Shown in pieces: positions 1 to 5,395 of a stretch of DNA of 6,912 bases (the first letter of the stretch is position 1; each line of letters begins with the position of its first letter). This DNA is from Anaerolineales bacterium UBA4823. GTDB taxonomy: Bacteria > Chloroflexota > Anaerolineae > Anaerolineales > UBA4823. The position numbers and the translations under genes were made by a program. The notes below the pieces were generated by a model. It did not search any database and was not told where the DNA came from. It saw only the letters and a program-made list of their open reading frames with translations. The stretch is from positions 1,273-8,184 of the forward strand of contig DHFN01000200.1 in assembly GCA_002402275.1 (NCBI GenBank), in the 5' to 3' direction.

Positions 1-34
1 TTAGAATCTAGGAAAGATAGAGGGGTTGAGACAG

Positions 35-43
35 GTTATAATT
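35..43 (+). promoter_or_regulatory. Candidate -10 box for the MFS transporter gene
   Basis: An exact TATAAT lies at 37-42 within GTTATAATT, about 50 bp upstream of the transporter start. No good -35 hexamer sits 16-18 bp upstream (14-19 reads AAGATA). The same GTTATAATT core precedes two other genes in the window, at 2663 and 3439, which supports a promoter role. The call rests on motif and position only. Confidence 0.45.
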
Positions 44-52
44 CATCAAAAT

Positions 53-60
53 CCACGTGG
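53..60. promoter_or_regulatory. 8-bp perfect palindrome, possible operator
   Basis: CCACGTGG is a perfect palindrome placed a few bases after the start of transcription expected from the 37-42 box. A protein bound here could block initiation of the transporter gene. An 8-bp palindrome can occur by chance, so this is a weak call. Confidence 0.2.
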
Positions 61-93
61 GTTATAAGAGCTTCTAGGATGAAATGATGACCA

Positions 94-1272
94 TTGAAAT
101 CTAACACCGCCTTTCAATTACCTATTTCAAAAACCGATTTGGTTTTTTTTACATTTGCTCGAACCATGTTCAATACCATGTATCGCATGGTGTACCCTTT
201 TCTAGGGGTTTTCCAAACTAGCTTAGGAGTGACGCTCGATCAAATGTCCATCCTTATGACTGTCCGATCAGGTCTGGGGGCTATTGTGCCAATTTTTGCC
301 AGCGTAGGAGATTCTTATGGCCGTAAAACAGCTATGCTGCTTGGGTGTGTCCTGTTTATTGGCGGATCAGCACTCGTAGTGATTTCACCCACTTATAGCA
401 TGTTTTTCCTGGCAATGATTCTAACGATGGTTGGAAAACTTATTTTTGATCCATCTATTCAAGCGTATGTAGGGGATCGGGTGAGATATCAAGAGCGTGG
501 AAGGATCATGGCGTTATTAGAGCTAGGTTGGTCCTTGTCATTTTTGATCGGAGTGCCGCTAATTGGATTGATTATTGGTAAAAGCGGTTGGATGGCACCT
601 TTCCCTCTTTTTATTTTGCTGTGTTCAATGACATTTATTGGAATAGGAAAAACCCTTCCGGCAGATGGGAAGAAGAAAATCCGCCAAGAGGGAGAGAAAC
701 ACAGTATTCTACAAGTGTTCACCTCAACCCTCGCTTTGAACGGATTATTGGTCGGATTAAACGTCAGTGCAGCGAATGAGATTATCAATTTAGTTTTTGG
801 AATTTGGTTGGAAGATACCTTCAATATGAAAGTAGCTGCGTTGGGGGCAACCACTGCAGTGATTGGAATTTCTGAGCTAATTGGGGAGTTCATGGTCGCT
901 ACATTTGTGGATCGTTTGGGGAAACCCCGGGCAATATTTTTGGGGATTGGGTTGAATAGTTTGGCAAGTATAGGATTACCTTTCCTGGCACGTTCGGTTC
1001 CTGGAGCTATTCTGGGCTTGTTCTTTTTCTATGTGACTTTTGAATTTACTTTGGTGAGCAGTATTCCACTTATGTCCGAACTGCTCCCAAACACTCGAGC
1101 CACTATGCTTTCCGCAACTTCTGCTGGTCATTCACTTGGTAGATCAGTAGGGGCATTGCTGGCTGGTCGTTTATATCGGTTTGGGCTATCAGCCAATCTG
1201 ATTGGTTCGATCATTTTAAATCTAATTGCAGCAAGTGCTTTGGCTCTGCTTGTTCGCCGAAAATCCCTTTGA
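94..1272 (+). CDS. MFS transporter (DHA1-like), 12 transmembrane helices
   Basis: A 392-residue inner-membrane protein, the usual length for a 12-helix major facilitator superfamily carrier. Hydrophobic segments run in two halves separated by a charged cytoplasmic loop near residues 190-203. The loop 2-3 signature (motif A) is seen at 72-81 (GDSYGRKTAM), and its counterpart in the second half at 271-280 (FVDRLGKPRA). A Gly/Pro-rich stretch at 150-162, after the basic 129-137 segment, resembles the helix 5 region of drug/H+ antiporters. Such proteins usually export drugs or metabolites, but the substrate cannot be read from sequence. The only usable in-frame start is TTG at 94, because TGA lies in frame at 88-90. 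The AGGA at 76-79 is 14 bases away, rather far, and better placed ATG codons at 84 and 87 are in another frame. The gene ends 26 bp before the LysM gene, with no functional link evident. Confidence 0.9.
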   Translation: MKSNTAFQLPISKTDLVFFTFARTMFNTMYRMVYPFLGVFQTSLGVTLDQMSILMTVRSGLGAIVPIFASVGDSYGRKTAMLLGCVLFIGGSALVVISPTYSMFFLAMILTMVGKLIFDPSIQAYVGDRVRYQERGRIMALLELGWSLSFLIGVPLIGLIIGKSGWMAPFPLFILLCSMTFIGIGKTLPADGKKKIRQEGEKHSILQVFTSTLALNGLLVGLNVSAANEIINLVFGIWLEDTFNMKVAALGATTAVIGISELIGEFMVATFVDRLGKPRAIFLGIGLNSLASIGLPFLARSVPGAILGLFFFYVTFEFTLVSSIPLMSELLPNTRATMLSATSAGHSLGRSVGALLAGRLYRFGLSANLIGSIILNLIAASALALLVRRKSL

Positions 1273-1283
1273 CTTACCAAGAA

Positions 1284-1292
1284 TGATATAAT
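1284..1292 (+). promoter_or_regulatory. Extended -10 promoter for a leaderless LysM gene
   Basis: TGATATAAT combines the TG dinucleotide of an extended -10 with an exact TATAAT at 1287-1292. Only six bases separate the hexamer from the ATG at 1299, so transcription would begin at or next to the start codon. No Shine-Dalgarno sequence lies in between, which fits leaderless translation. TTGACT at 1269-1274 resembles a -35 but is only 12 bp away, too close to act as one. Confidence 0.55.
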
Positions 1293-1298
1293 GAGTTT

Positions 1299-2087
1299 AT
1301 GAATAGCAAACGTTGGCTAATCTTTTTCATTACGCTATTGCTGATTTTAGTTGGTATAAGCGAACCTGTCCTAGCAGCCCCAATCCTTCAATTGACTCCT
1401 TTTCCCACTCCAACCCCTGGTCCGGACGGAAGGATAATCTATATTGTCCAACCAGGCGATACTCTCATTCGAATTTCCTTGATTTCTGGGGTTTCCATTG
1501 ATGAGCTGCGCGGTTTGAATAACATCACGGGGGATAATATCATTGCTGGACAAAAAATCCTTTTAGGTTTGGGAGGACCATCTATTGTAACACCTACCGT
1601 TGGACCAAGCCCAACTCCCACTCCAATTACACCAACTCCAACCCCAAAGGCTGGTTTAGGTGTCATTTGTGTTGTCTTATATGATGATGTCAACGGAAAT
1701 GGAAGGAGAGAAGAAGCTGAAGCAGCACTTGCAGGAGGAGCCGTAAGTATGTCTGAAAGATCAGGAAAAATCTCCCAAACCGCAGAAACGAAGTCTGGGG
1801 AGACCCCATTATGCTTTAATGATCTGCCAGAAGGGGAATATACCATCTCTGTCGCTATTCCAGAAGGATATAACCCCACTACTGTCAACAGTGTGAGCAT
1901 TCAATTAACAGCTGGGGATGAAACCTATCTAAATTATGGTGCTCAACAAGATTCACAAAAGCTAGCCGAAGCCCCAACTTCAACTGGGAGTGGAAAATCC
2001 CCATTACTCGGCATCATTGGAGCGGTGATTATTTTGGCAGGAATCGGGTTAGCGGTGTTCGGCAGCCGAATCATGCGGGGCAAGTAA
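1299..2087 (+). CDS. Secreted, membrane-anchored LysM / SdrD-B-like surface protein
   Basis: A 262-residue exported protein. Residues 1-27 form a signal peptide: K4 R5, a hydrophobic core, then VLAA. A LysM peptidoglycan-binding domain covers about 46-90, from the IYIVQPGDTL start to the AGQKILLG end. A Pro/Thr linker follows at 98-116. Residues about 119-216 look like an SdrD-B/Cna-B beta-sandwich: a Ca2+-loop-like run with D130, N132, N134, G135, R136, E138 and E141 at EF-hand spacing, then the conserved FNDLPEGEYTISV and Pro-Glu-Gly-Tyr turn. A helix at about 235-255 with a short basic tail (RIMRGK) would anchor it in the membrane. The likely role is a wall-binding envelope protein; the partner is unknown. 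The domain order is common in Chloroflexota. The ATG at 1299 lacks a ribosome binding site and lies six bases after TATAAT. Confidence 0.85.
   Translation: MNSKRWLIFFITLLLILVGISEPVLAAPILQLTPFPTPTPGPDGRIIYIVQPGDTLIRISLISGVSIDELRGLNNITGDNIIAGQKILLGLGGPSIVTPTVGPSPTPTPITPTPTPKAGLGVICVVLYDDVNGNGRREEAEAALAGGAVSMSERSGKISQTAETKSGETPLCFNDLPEGEYTISVAIPEGYNPTTVNSVSIQLTAGDETYLNYGAQQDSQKLAEAPTSTGSGKSPLLGIIGAVIILAGIGLAVFGSRIMRGK
1590..1646 (+). repeat. Low-complexity Pro/Thr linker repeat in the LysM gene
   Basis: This stretch encodes a tract dominated by alternating Pro and Thr (PSPTPTPITPTPTP core) between the LysM and SdrD-B-like domains. It is built from near-repeats of CCAACTCC. Such linkers give reach across the wall, are often glycosylated, and tend to vary in length between strains. 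Confidence 0.6.
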
Positions 2088-2100
2088 TGTTTTTGGAACT

Positions 2101-2499
2101 CTAGGAATTTAGTCGTTTGAGAAAACGTTCCTCATTGATAACAAATCTCTCGTGAGTTCCATCTCCGAGTAAAATATTCCCTTTGTTTGCGGTTACTTTG
2201 AAAGACACTTTTAAACCGGTAATACTGATAATCTCCCCTTTGACTTCAATCGTACTTCCAACCGCGCAGGGTGCCAAGTGGCGAACATTCACTAGGGTGC
2301 CGACGCTTGAATATCCGGATGGAAGTTTTGCTGCTAGCATCTGATGACTGGTGCGCTCCATGAAAGCAATCAGCCAGGGTGTGGCAAGGACACGGGCGTC
2401 GCCGCTTCCAAGATGAGAAGCGGTGTGGGAATCTTCAACGAGATAGGTATCTATGTGAACCATGCCAATATCGAAAAGGCTGTTTAAGTCCAAGTCCAT
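2101..2499 (-). CDS. FlK-like hotdog-fold acyl-CoA thioesterase
   Basis: A small cytosolic hotdog-fold protein of 132 residues from the preferred start (134 from the ATG at 2505). It resembles the thioesterase family named after fluoroacetyl-CoA thioesterase FlK. Counting from the 2505 ATG, T42 (in LATP), E50 (in FMER), G69 (in VGT), H76 (in VRHLAP) and R120 (in HERF) fall where I recall the FlK active-site residues. The Phe pair of the FlK lid (33 and 36) is replaced by Gly and Asp, so fluoroacetyl-CoA specificity is unlikely. The expected reaction is hydrolysis of an unidentified short or branched acyl-CoA. ATG 2499 is preferred because GAGGA at 2510-2506 is 6 bases from it but directly abuts the 2505 ATG. 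The gene converges on the LysM gene with 13 bp between stops. Confidence 0.8.
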   Translation of the reverse strand: MDLDLNSLFDIGMVHIDTYLVEDSHTASHLGSGDARVLATPWLIAFMERTSHQMLAAKLPSGYSSVGTLVNVRHLAPCAVGSTIEVKGEIISITGLKVSFKVTANKGNILLGDGTHERFVINEERFLKRLNS

Positions 2500-2535
2500 T
2501 TTCATTCCTCATGTGTGGTAAGGTTAATAAGCCTA

Positions 2536-2564
2536 ATTATACTGACTTGCTCAATGGAAGACAA
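2536..2564 (-). promoter_or_regulatory. Sigma-70-type promoter for the thioesterase gene
   Basis: On the minus strand TTGTCT (2564-2559) and an exact TATAAT (2541-2536) are separated by 17 bp, the ideal spacing. The -35 matches TTGACA at four of six bases. Transcription would begin about 25 bases before the start codon. This is the only promoter in the window with a believable -35. Confidence 0.55.
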
Positions 2565-2596
2565 TGGGCGTTTGGTCAATGCAGGGTTTTCTTAAA

Positions 2597-2639
2597 GGAG
2601 CGAAAAAATTGCAAAGTATCTTATTTAAAATAAAGCTCC
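2597..2639. promoter_or_regulatory. Inverted repeats in the divergent intergenic region
   Basis: GGAGC at 2597-2601 pairs with GCTCC at 2635-2639. Inside it TTATTT (2621-2626) and AAATAA (2628-2633) form an AT-rich palindrome with a one-base centre. The site lies between the minus-strand thioesterase promoter and the + strand TATAAT at 2665, where a shared regulator could bind. The outer arms are short and the loop long, so it may be chance. Confidence 0.2.
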
Positions 2640-2662
2640 ATTTTAGGAAGTTTGGGAAAAAG

Positions 2663-2671
2663 GTTATAATT
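2663..2671 (+). promoter_or_regulatory. Candidate -10 box for the UPF0173 hydrolase gene
   Basis: TATAAT at 2665-2670 lies within GTTATAATT. The surrounding AGGTTATAATT is identical to the 11 bases upstream of the MFS gene. No -35 better than 3 of 6 is found at normal spacing. The predicted transcript has a leader of about 60 nt ending in a strong ribosome binding site, AGGAGGT at 2727-2733. Confidence 0.45.
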
Positions 2672-2737
2672 TTATGAACAAATAAGTTGTCTTATCGTTT
2701 AATTCTAAGAAGTTAGCCAATTCTATAGGAGGTAATT

Positions 2738-3421
2738 ATGACCACAGTGACTTGGTATGGACATTCATGTATAGAGATTGAAAGTGGTGGCTACTCTATA
2801 TTAGTAGATCCATTCCTCAAGGATAATCCTGTTGCTCCAATCAAACCAGAGCAGGCACACGCTGATTTTATTTTGGTCAGTCATGGTCATAGCGATCATG
2901 TGGGGGATACCGTAGAGATAGCCAAGCGGTTGGATGCATTGGTCATTTGCAATTTTGAGTTAGCAAATTGGTTATCCAATCAGGGAGTTCGTACTCATCC
3001 TCAACATATTGGAGGCGGTTATCACCATCCTTTTGGGTATTTGAAATTGACTCAAGCTCTGCATGGGTCAGCTTTACCGGATGGTGGTTATGGGGGAAAT
3101 CCAGCTGGATTCTTGCTCTTTACTGCGGATGGTAAGAAAATCTACTTGGCAGGCGATACCGGTCTGTTTGGGGATATGAGTTTAATTGGAGAGGAGGGGA
3201 TTGACCTGGCTGCTTTGCCAATCGGCGATAATTTTACGATGGGACCGTTGGATGCTTTGAAAGCAGTTAAATTAATCCATCCCCAAATTGTTCTTCCAAT
3301 CCATTACAACACCTGGGATTTAATTAGCCAGGATGTCAATGCTTGGAAAAAGCAGGTAGAAAAAGAGACACCAACAAAAGTTGCAATCTTAAAACCTGGG
3401 GAAAAGATAAATCTTTCCTAA
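2738..3421 (+). CDS. UPF0173-family metal-dependent hydrolase (metallo-beta-lactamase fold)
   Basis: A 227-residue cytosolic protein whose length and ends are typical of UPF0173 (YtkL-like) hydrolases. The N terminus TWYGHSC carries the family's H9. The metal-binding HGHSDH motif gives H49, H51, D53 and H54. Further expected ligands are H109 (QALHG), D140 (LAGDTGLFGDM) and H189 (LPIHYNTW), so a two-metal active site seems complete. The true substrate is unknown for most of the family, and L-ascorbate-6-phosphate lactonase (UlaG) is a distant relative. There is no ascorbate pathway nearby, so that role is not suggested. The ATG is set by AGGAGGT five bases upstream of it. The molybdopterin enzyme gene follows after 44 bp but has its own -10 box. 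Confidence 0.9.
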   Translation: MTTVTWYGHSCIEIESGGYSILVDPFLKDNPVAPIKPEQAHADFILVSHGHSDHVGDTVEIAKRLDALVICNFELANWLSNQGVRTHPQHIGGGYHHPFGYLKLTQALHGSALPDGGYGGNPAGFLLFTADGKKIYLAGDTGLFGDMSLIGEEGIDLAALPIGDNFTMGPLDALKAVKLIHPQIVLPIHYNTWDLISQDVNAWKKQVEKETPTKVAILKPGEKINLS

Positions 3422-3437
3422 TAAGACCGTAATCATC

Positions 3438-3446
3438 TGTTATAAT
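3438..3446 (+). promoter_or_regulatory. Extended -10 promoter for the molybdopterin oxidoreductase gene
   Basis: TGTTATAAT has the TG of an extended -10 followed by an exact TATAAT at 3441-3446. The expected transcription start is near 3453, giving a leader of about 13 nt just long enough for GGAGG at 3456-3460. No -35 is visible, as often holds for extended -10 promoters. Confidence 0.5.
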
Positions 3447-3465
3447 TAAAGCATTGGAGGTAGAT

Positions 3466-4104
3466 ATGTTCGAAAGCATTAATAATAGGCGAGCGGAGGA
3501 GGAACGGGTTATGAGGGAGGGTAGATTGCCTCCTGGACAGTCACTTACTCAGAAGTTTCCAGTTTTACAGTATGGACCGGTACCCTCTTTTAATCCTGCT
3601 ACCTGGGATTTTAGAATTTGGGGTGAAGTTGAACAACCCATCGTCTGGAGCTGGGGTGAATTTTGCCAACTACCCAGAACGGAAGTGACAATGGACGTTC
3701 ATTGCGTGACTCGGTGGAGTAAATTCGACACCCGTTGGGAAGGCGTATCCCTACGAACTCTTATAGAAAATGGGTATATCAAACTTAAACCGACCGCCCA
3801 TTATGTCATTCAACACGCTGAATACGGATTTACCACTAATTTACCTTTAGAAGTGAACTTGCAGGATAATTTTTTATTAGCAACCCATTATGACGGGAAA
3901 CCTCTAACTCCTGATCATGGTTATCCCCTTCGGGGAGTGATTGGAAATATTGTGGGAAGAGAAGATCTGAAAGTTCCTTATTTTTGGAAAGGCGCAAAAT
4001 GGCTGCGTGGTCTGGAATTCGTAGTGAAAGACCGCTTGGGGTTCTGGGAACAGATTGGCTATCATAATGACGGTGACGTTTGGCTAGAAGAAAGGTTTGT
4101 ATAA
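3466..4104 (+). CDS. Cytosolic sulfite-oxidase-fold molybdopterin oxidoreductase
   Basis: A 212-residue protein with a single oxidoreductase molybdopterin-binding domain of the sulfite oxidase/MsrP type. C80 in VHCVTRWS is the expected cysteine ligand of molybdenum. Other family landmarks are W61-W63 plus the charged stretch before L69, W91-G93-V94, D150-H151-G152 with P154 and R156, and WKGAKWLRGLEF at 174-185. The C terminus GYHNDGDVW at 198-206 is also typical. There is no Tat signal, heme domain, dimerisation domain or membrane partner, so it appears to be a small soluble member. The substrate is unknown, though reduction or oxidation of a sulfur or nitrogen oxide is plausible. ATG 3466 is chosen over the in-frame TTG at 3454 because GGAGG at 3456-3460 is five bases upstream. 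About 17 residues separate R156 from W174, longer than I recall for close relatives. Confidence 0.85.
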   Translation: MFESINNRRAEEERVMREGRLPPGQSLTQKFPVLQYGPVPSFNPATWDFRIWGEVEQPIVWSWGEFCQLPRTEVTMDVHCVTRWSKFDTRWEGVSLRTLIENGYIKLKPTAHYVIQHAEYGFTTNLPLEVNLQDNFLLATHYDGKPLTPDHGYPLRGVIGNIVGREDLKVPYFWKGAKWLRGLEFVVKDRLGFWEQIGYHNDGDVWLEERFV

Positions 4105-4130
4105 TCATAGTGCAAAGAGGATCATGAGGA

Positions 4131-5042
4131 CTAGTCAGCATGGTTTTGCCAGCGGACGTAGATTGCCATCGGCAGCAACCGTTTGGCAGATTTCTCCTCG
4201 AGCGCTAACTCTCCGCAAGTCAGTTCACCCTGTGGAAAGGGTATAAGATCATTGACGGTATTAAAAATGGTGATCGCAGAAGCCCGAATTGCATAAGCAG
4301 TCATGAGAAAGAATAACGGTTGCGGGTTCAATACCTGGTGACAAGCTTCGAGCAGCTGAGGGAGCAAGTCGAAAAATTCCCAAATTTCCCCTTTGGGTCC
4401 CCGCCCAAATTTTGGGGGATCAAGGATAATGGCATCATATTTCATTCCACGGCGTTGTTCACGACGGAGGAATTTTAGCGCATCATCGAGGATCCAGCGG
4501 ATATTTTCCTGATCCAATTGACTTATTTGCTGATTCACTTTTGCGAACTGTAGGGTTTTTTTCGAAGCATCTACATGGATCACGGTAGCACCAGCTGAGG
4601 CAGCAGCCAGGCTGGCAATGCCGGTGTAACCAAATAAGTTCAATACTTTTACAGGTTTATTTGATTCTTGGACCTTCTGGTAGATCCAATCCCAATGGGG
4701 AGCCTGTTCAGGGAAAAAGCCAATATGACGGGAACTAGCCAGAAAGGCATTAAATCGCAAGAAGCGGTAAGATAGCTCCCAAGATGGGGGAACAGGTTTC
4801 TCAAATTGCCATAGACCTCCGTTCTCTGATTGATTAGGATGAAACACACCGTTCACTGAAAGCCATTCTTTTTCATCGAGAGCAGGTTTCCACATGGCTT
4901 GAACCGCAGGACGGATAAAACGATAATTTCCTATCCGTTCTAACCGTTGTCCATTTCCTGTATCCAATAAAGTATAGTCTTGCCAGCCAGGACTGATCAA
5001 GAGATTAATTTTAGGGTGAGTAATTCCCTCTGAATGTTGCAT
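4131..5042 (-). CDS. Class I SAM-dependent methyltransferase, RlmI/RlmK-like
   Basis: A 303-residue cytosolic methyltransferase. Residues 1-125 form an N-terminal region with YTLLDTGNGQRLERIGNYR (23-41) and WKPAL (51-55). It is not recognisable as the PUA domain of RlmI. The Rossmann-like catalytic domain has motif I VLNLFGYTG at 133-141, the acidic residue of the second strand D158 in HVDASK, D186-D187 in the third, and motif IV DPPKFGRGP at 208-216. The DPPK form is typical of the RlmI/RlmK group that makes 5-methylcytosine or 7-methylguanine in 23S rRNA. An RNA substrate is therefore likely but not proven. AAGGA at 5051-5047 lies four bases before the ATG and overlaps the stop of the upstream glsB-like gene, which suggests coupled translation. 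The gene converges on the molybdopterin enzyme gene with 26 bp between stops. Confidence 0.85.
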   Translation of the reverse strand: MQHSEGITHPKINLLISPGWQDYTLLDTGNGQRLERIGNYRFIRPAVQAMWKPALDEKEWLSVNGVFHPNQSENGGLWQFEKPVPPSWELSYRFLRFNAFLASSRHIGFFPEQAPHWDWIYQKVQESNKPVKVLNLFGYTGIASLAAASAGATVIHVDASKKTLQFAKVNQQISQLDQENIRWILDDALKFLRREQRRGMKYDAIILDPPKFGRGPKGEIWEFFDLLPQLLEACHQVLNPQPLFFLMTAYAIRASAITIFNTVNDLIPFPQGELTCGELALEEKSAKRLLPMAIYVRWQNHAD

Positions 5043-5049
5043 CTTGTCC

Positions 5050-5301
5050 TTAGATTTTTTTGATTAAACCAATTAAGTATATTAATATCACCGCTCCTAC
5101 AGTTGCGCTCACGAGAGAACCTAATAAGCTGTTGGCTGATATATTGAGGAGATTAAAAACAAAACCACCAATTACTGCCCCAATGACGCCAAGCACAATG
5201 TTCCCCAATAAGCCAAGATTTTTTCGCTGCATAATCCGACTGGCTAACCAGCCAGCAGCTAAGCCAATTAAAACAGACCAGAGCAAATGGTCAAGACCCA
5301 T
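5050..5301 (-). CDS. GlsB/YeaQ/YmgE-family small membrane protein
   Basis: An 83-residue, Gly-rich integral membrane protein with three predicted helices at about 5-21, 31-52 and 58-80. A basic loop (R22, R26, K27) lies between the first two, and the end is KKI. The AGWLAS and GLLGNIVLGVIGAVIGG patterns are characteristic of the transglycosylase-associated (PF04226-type) family. Members are often induced by general or acid stress; despite the family name, no enzyme activity is established. The start is well supported by AGGAGGT at 5316-5310, eight bases upstream. It is the first gene of a two-gene minus-strand unit with the methyltransferase, 7 bp apart. I see no clear promoter in the 73-94 bp before it. 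Confidence 0.88.
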   Translation of the reverse strand: MGLDHLLWSVLIGLAAGWLASRIMQRKNLGLLGNIVLGVIGAVIGGFVFNLLNISANSLLGSLVSATVGAVILIYLIGLIKKI

Positions 5302-5383
5302 GTCGAAAGACCTCCTTTTTAGTAATATGGTTTGAGTTTAACATATTTCAGGTTGATGGGAAAGAGATAAATTATTGGTGAAG

Positions 5384-5389
5384 TATAAT
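5384..5389 (+). promoter_or_regulatory. Candidate -10 box for a leaderless unknown membrane protein
   Basis: An exact TATAAT is followed after six bases by a GTG codon at 5396 that is in frame with the downstream gene. This is the same geometry as the TATAAT and ATG of the LysM gene. No ribosome binding site lies between. TG is not at the extended position and no -35 is convincing, so the call is weaker than at 1284. Confidence 0.4.
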
Positions 5390-5395
5390 TTGGGA

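Noticed and set aside
489..893. 134-codon minus-strand frame inside the MFS gene
   Set aside because: It is antisense to transmembrane coding sequence and has no family features or start signal.
1269..1274. TTGACT as a -35 element for the LysM gene
   Set aside because: The spacing to TATAAT is 12 bp, too short for a -35/-10 pair. The extended -10 explains the promoter better.
1439..1900. 153-codon minus-strand frame
   Set aside because: It is antisense to the LysM/SdrD-B-like gene. The apparent composition (Val/Gly repeats) is the reverse reading of the Pro/Thr linker.
2379..2633. 84-codon + strand frame overlapping the thioesterase start and the intergenic region
   Set aside because: It lies antisense to the conserved thioesterase coding region and covers its promoter. 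The product has no recognisable pattern.
2674..2685. Three-codon frame ATG AAC AAA TAA after the 2665 promoter box
   Set aside because: It begins only three bases after the -10 box, upstream of the likely transcription start, so it would not be in the mRNA.
4100..4105. Exact TATAAT at the end of the molybdopterin enzyme gene
   Set aside because: It overlaps the stop codon and no + strand gene follows, so chance is the simplest explanation.
5060..5335. 91-codon + strand frame opposite the glsB-like gene
   Set aside because: The minus strand has the conserved three-helix family and a perfect ribosome binding site. The + frame is low in structure and has none.
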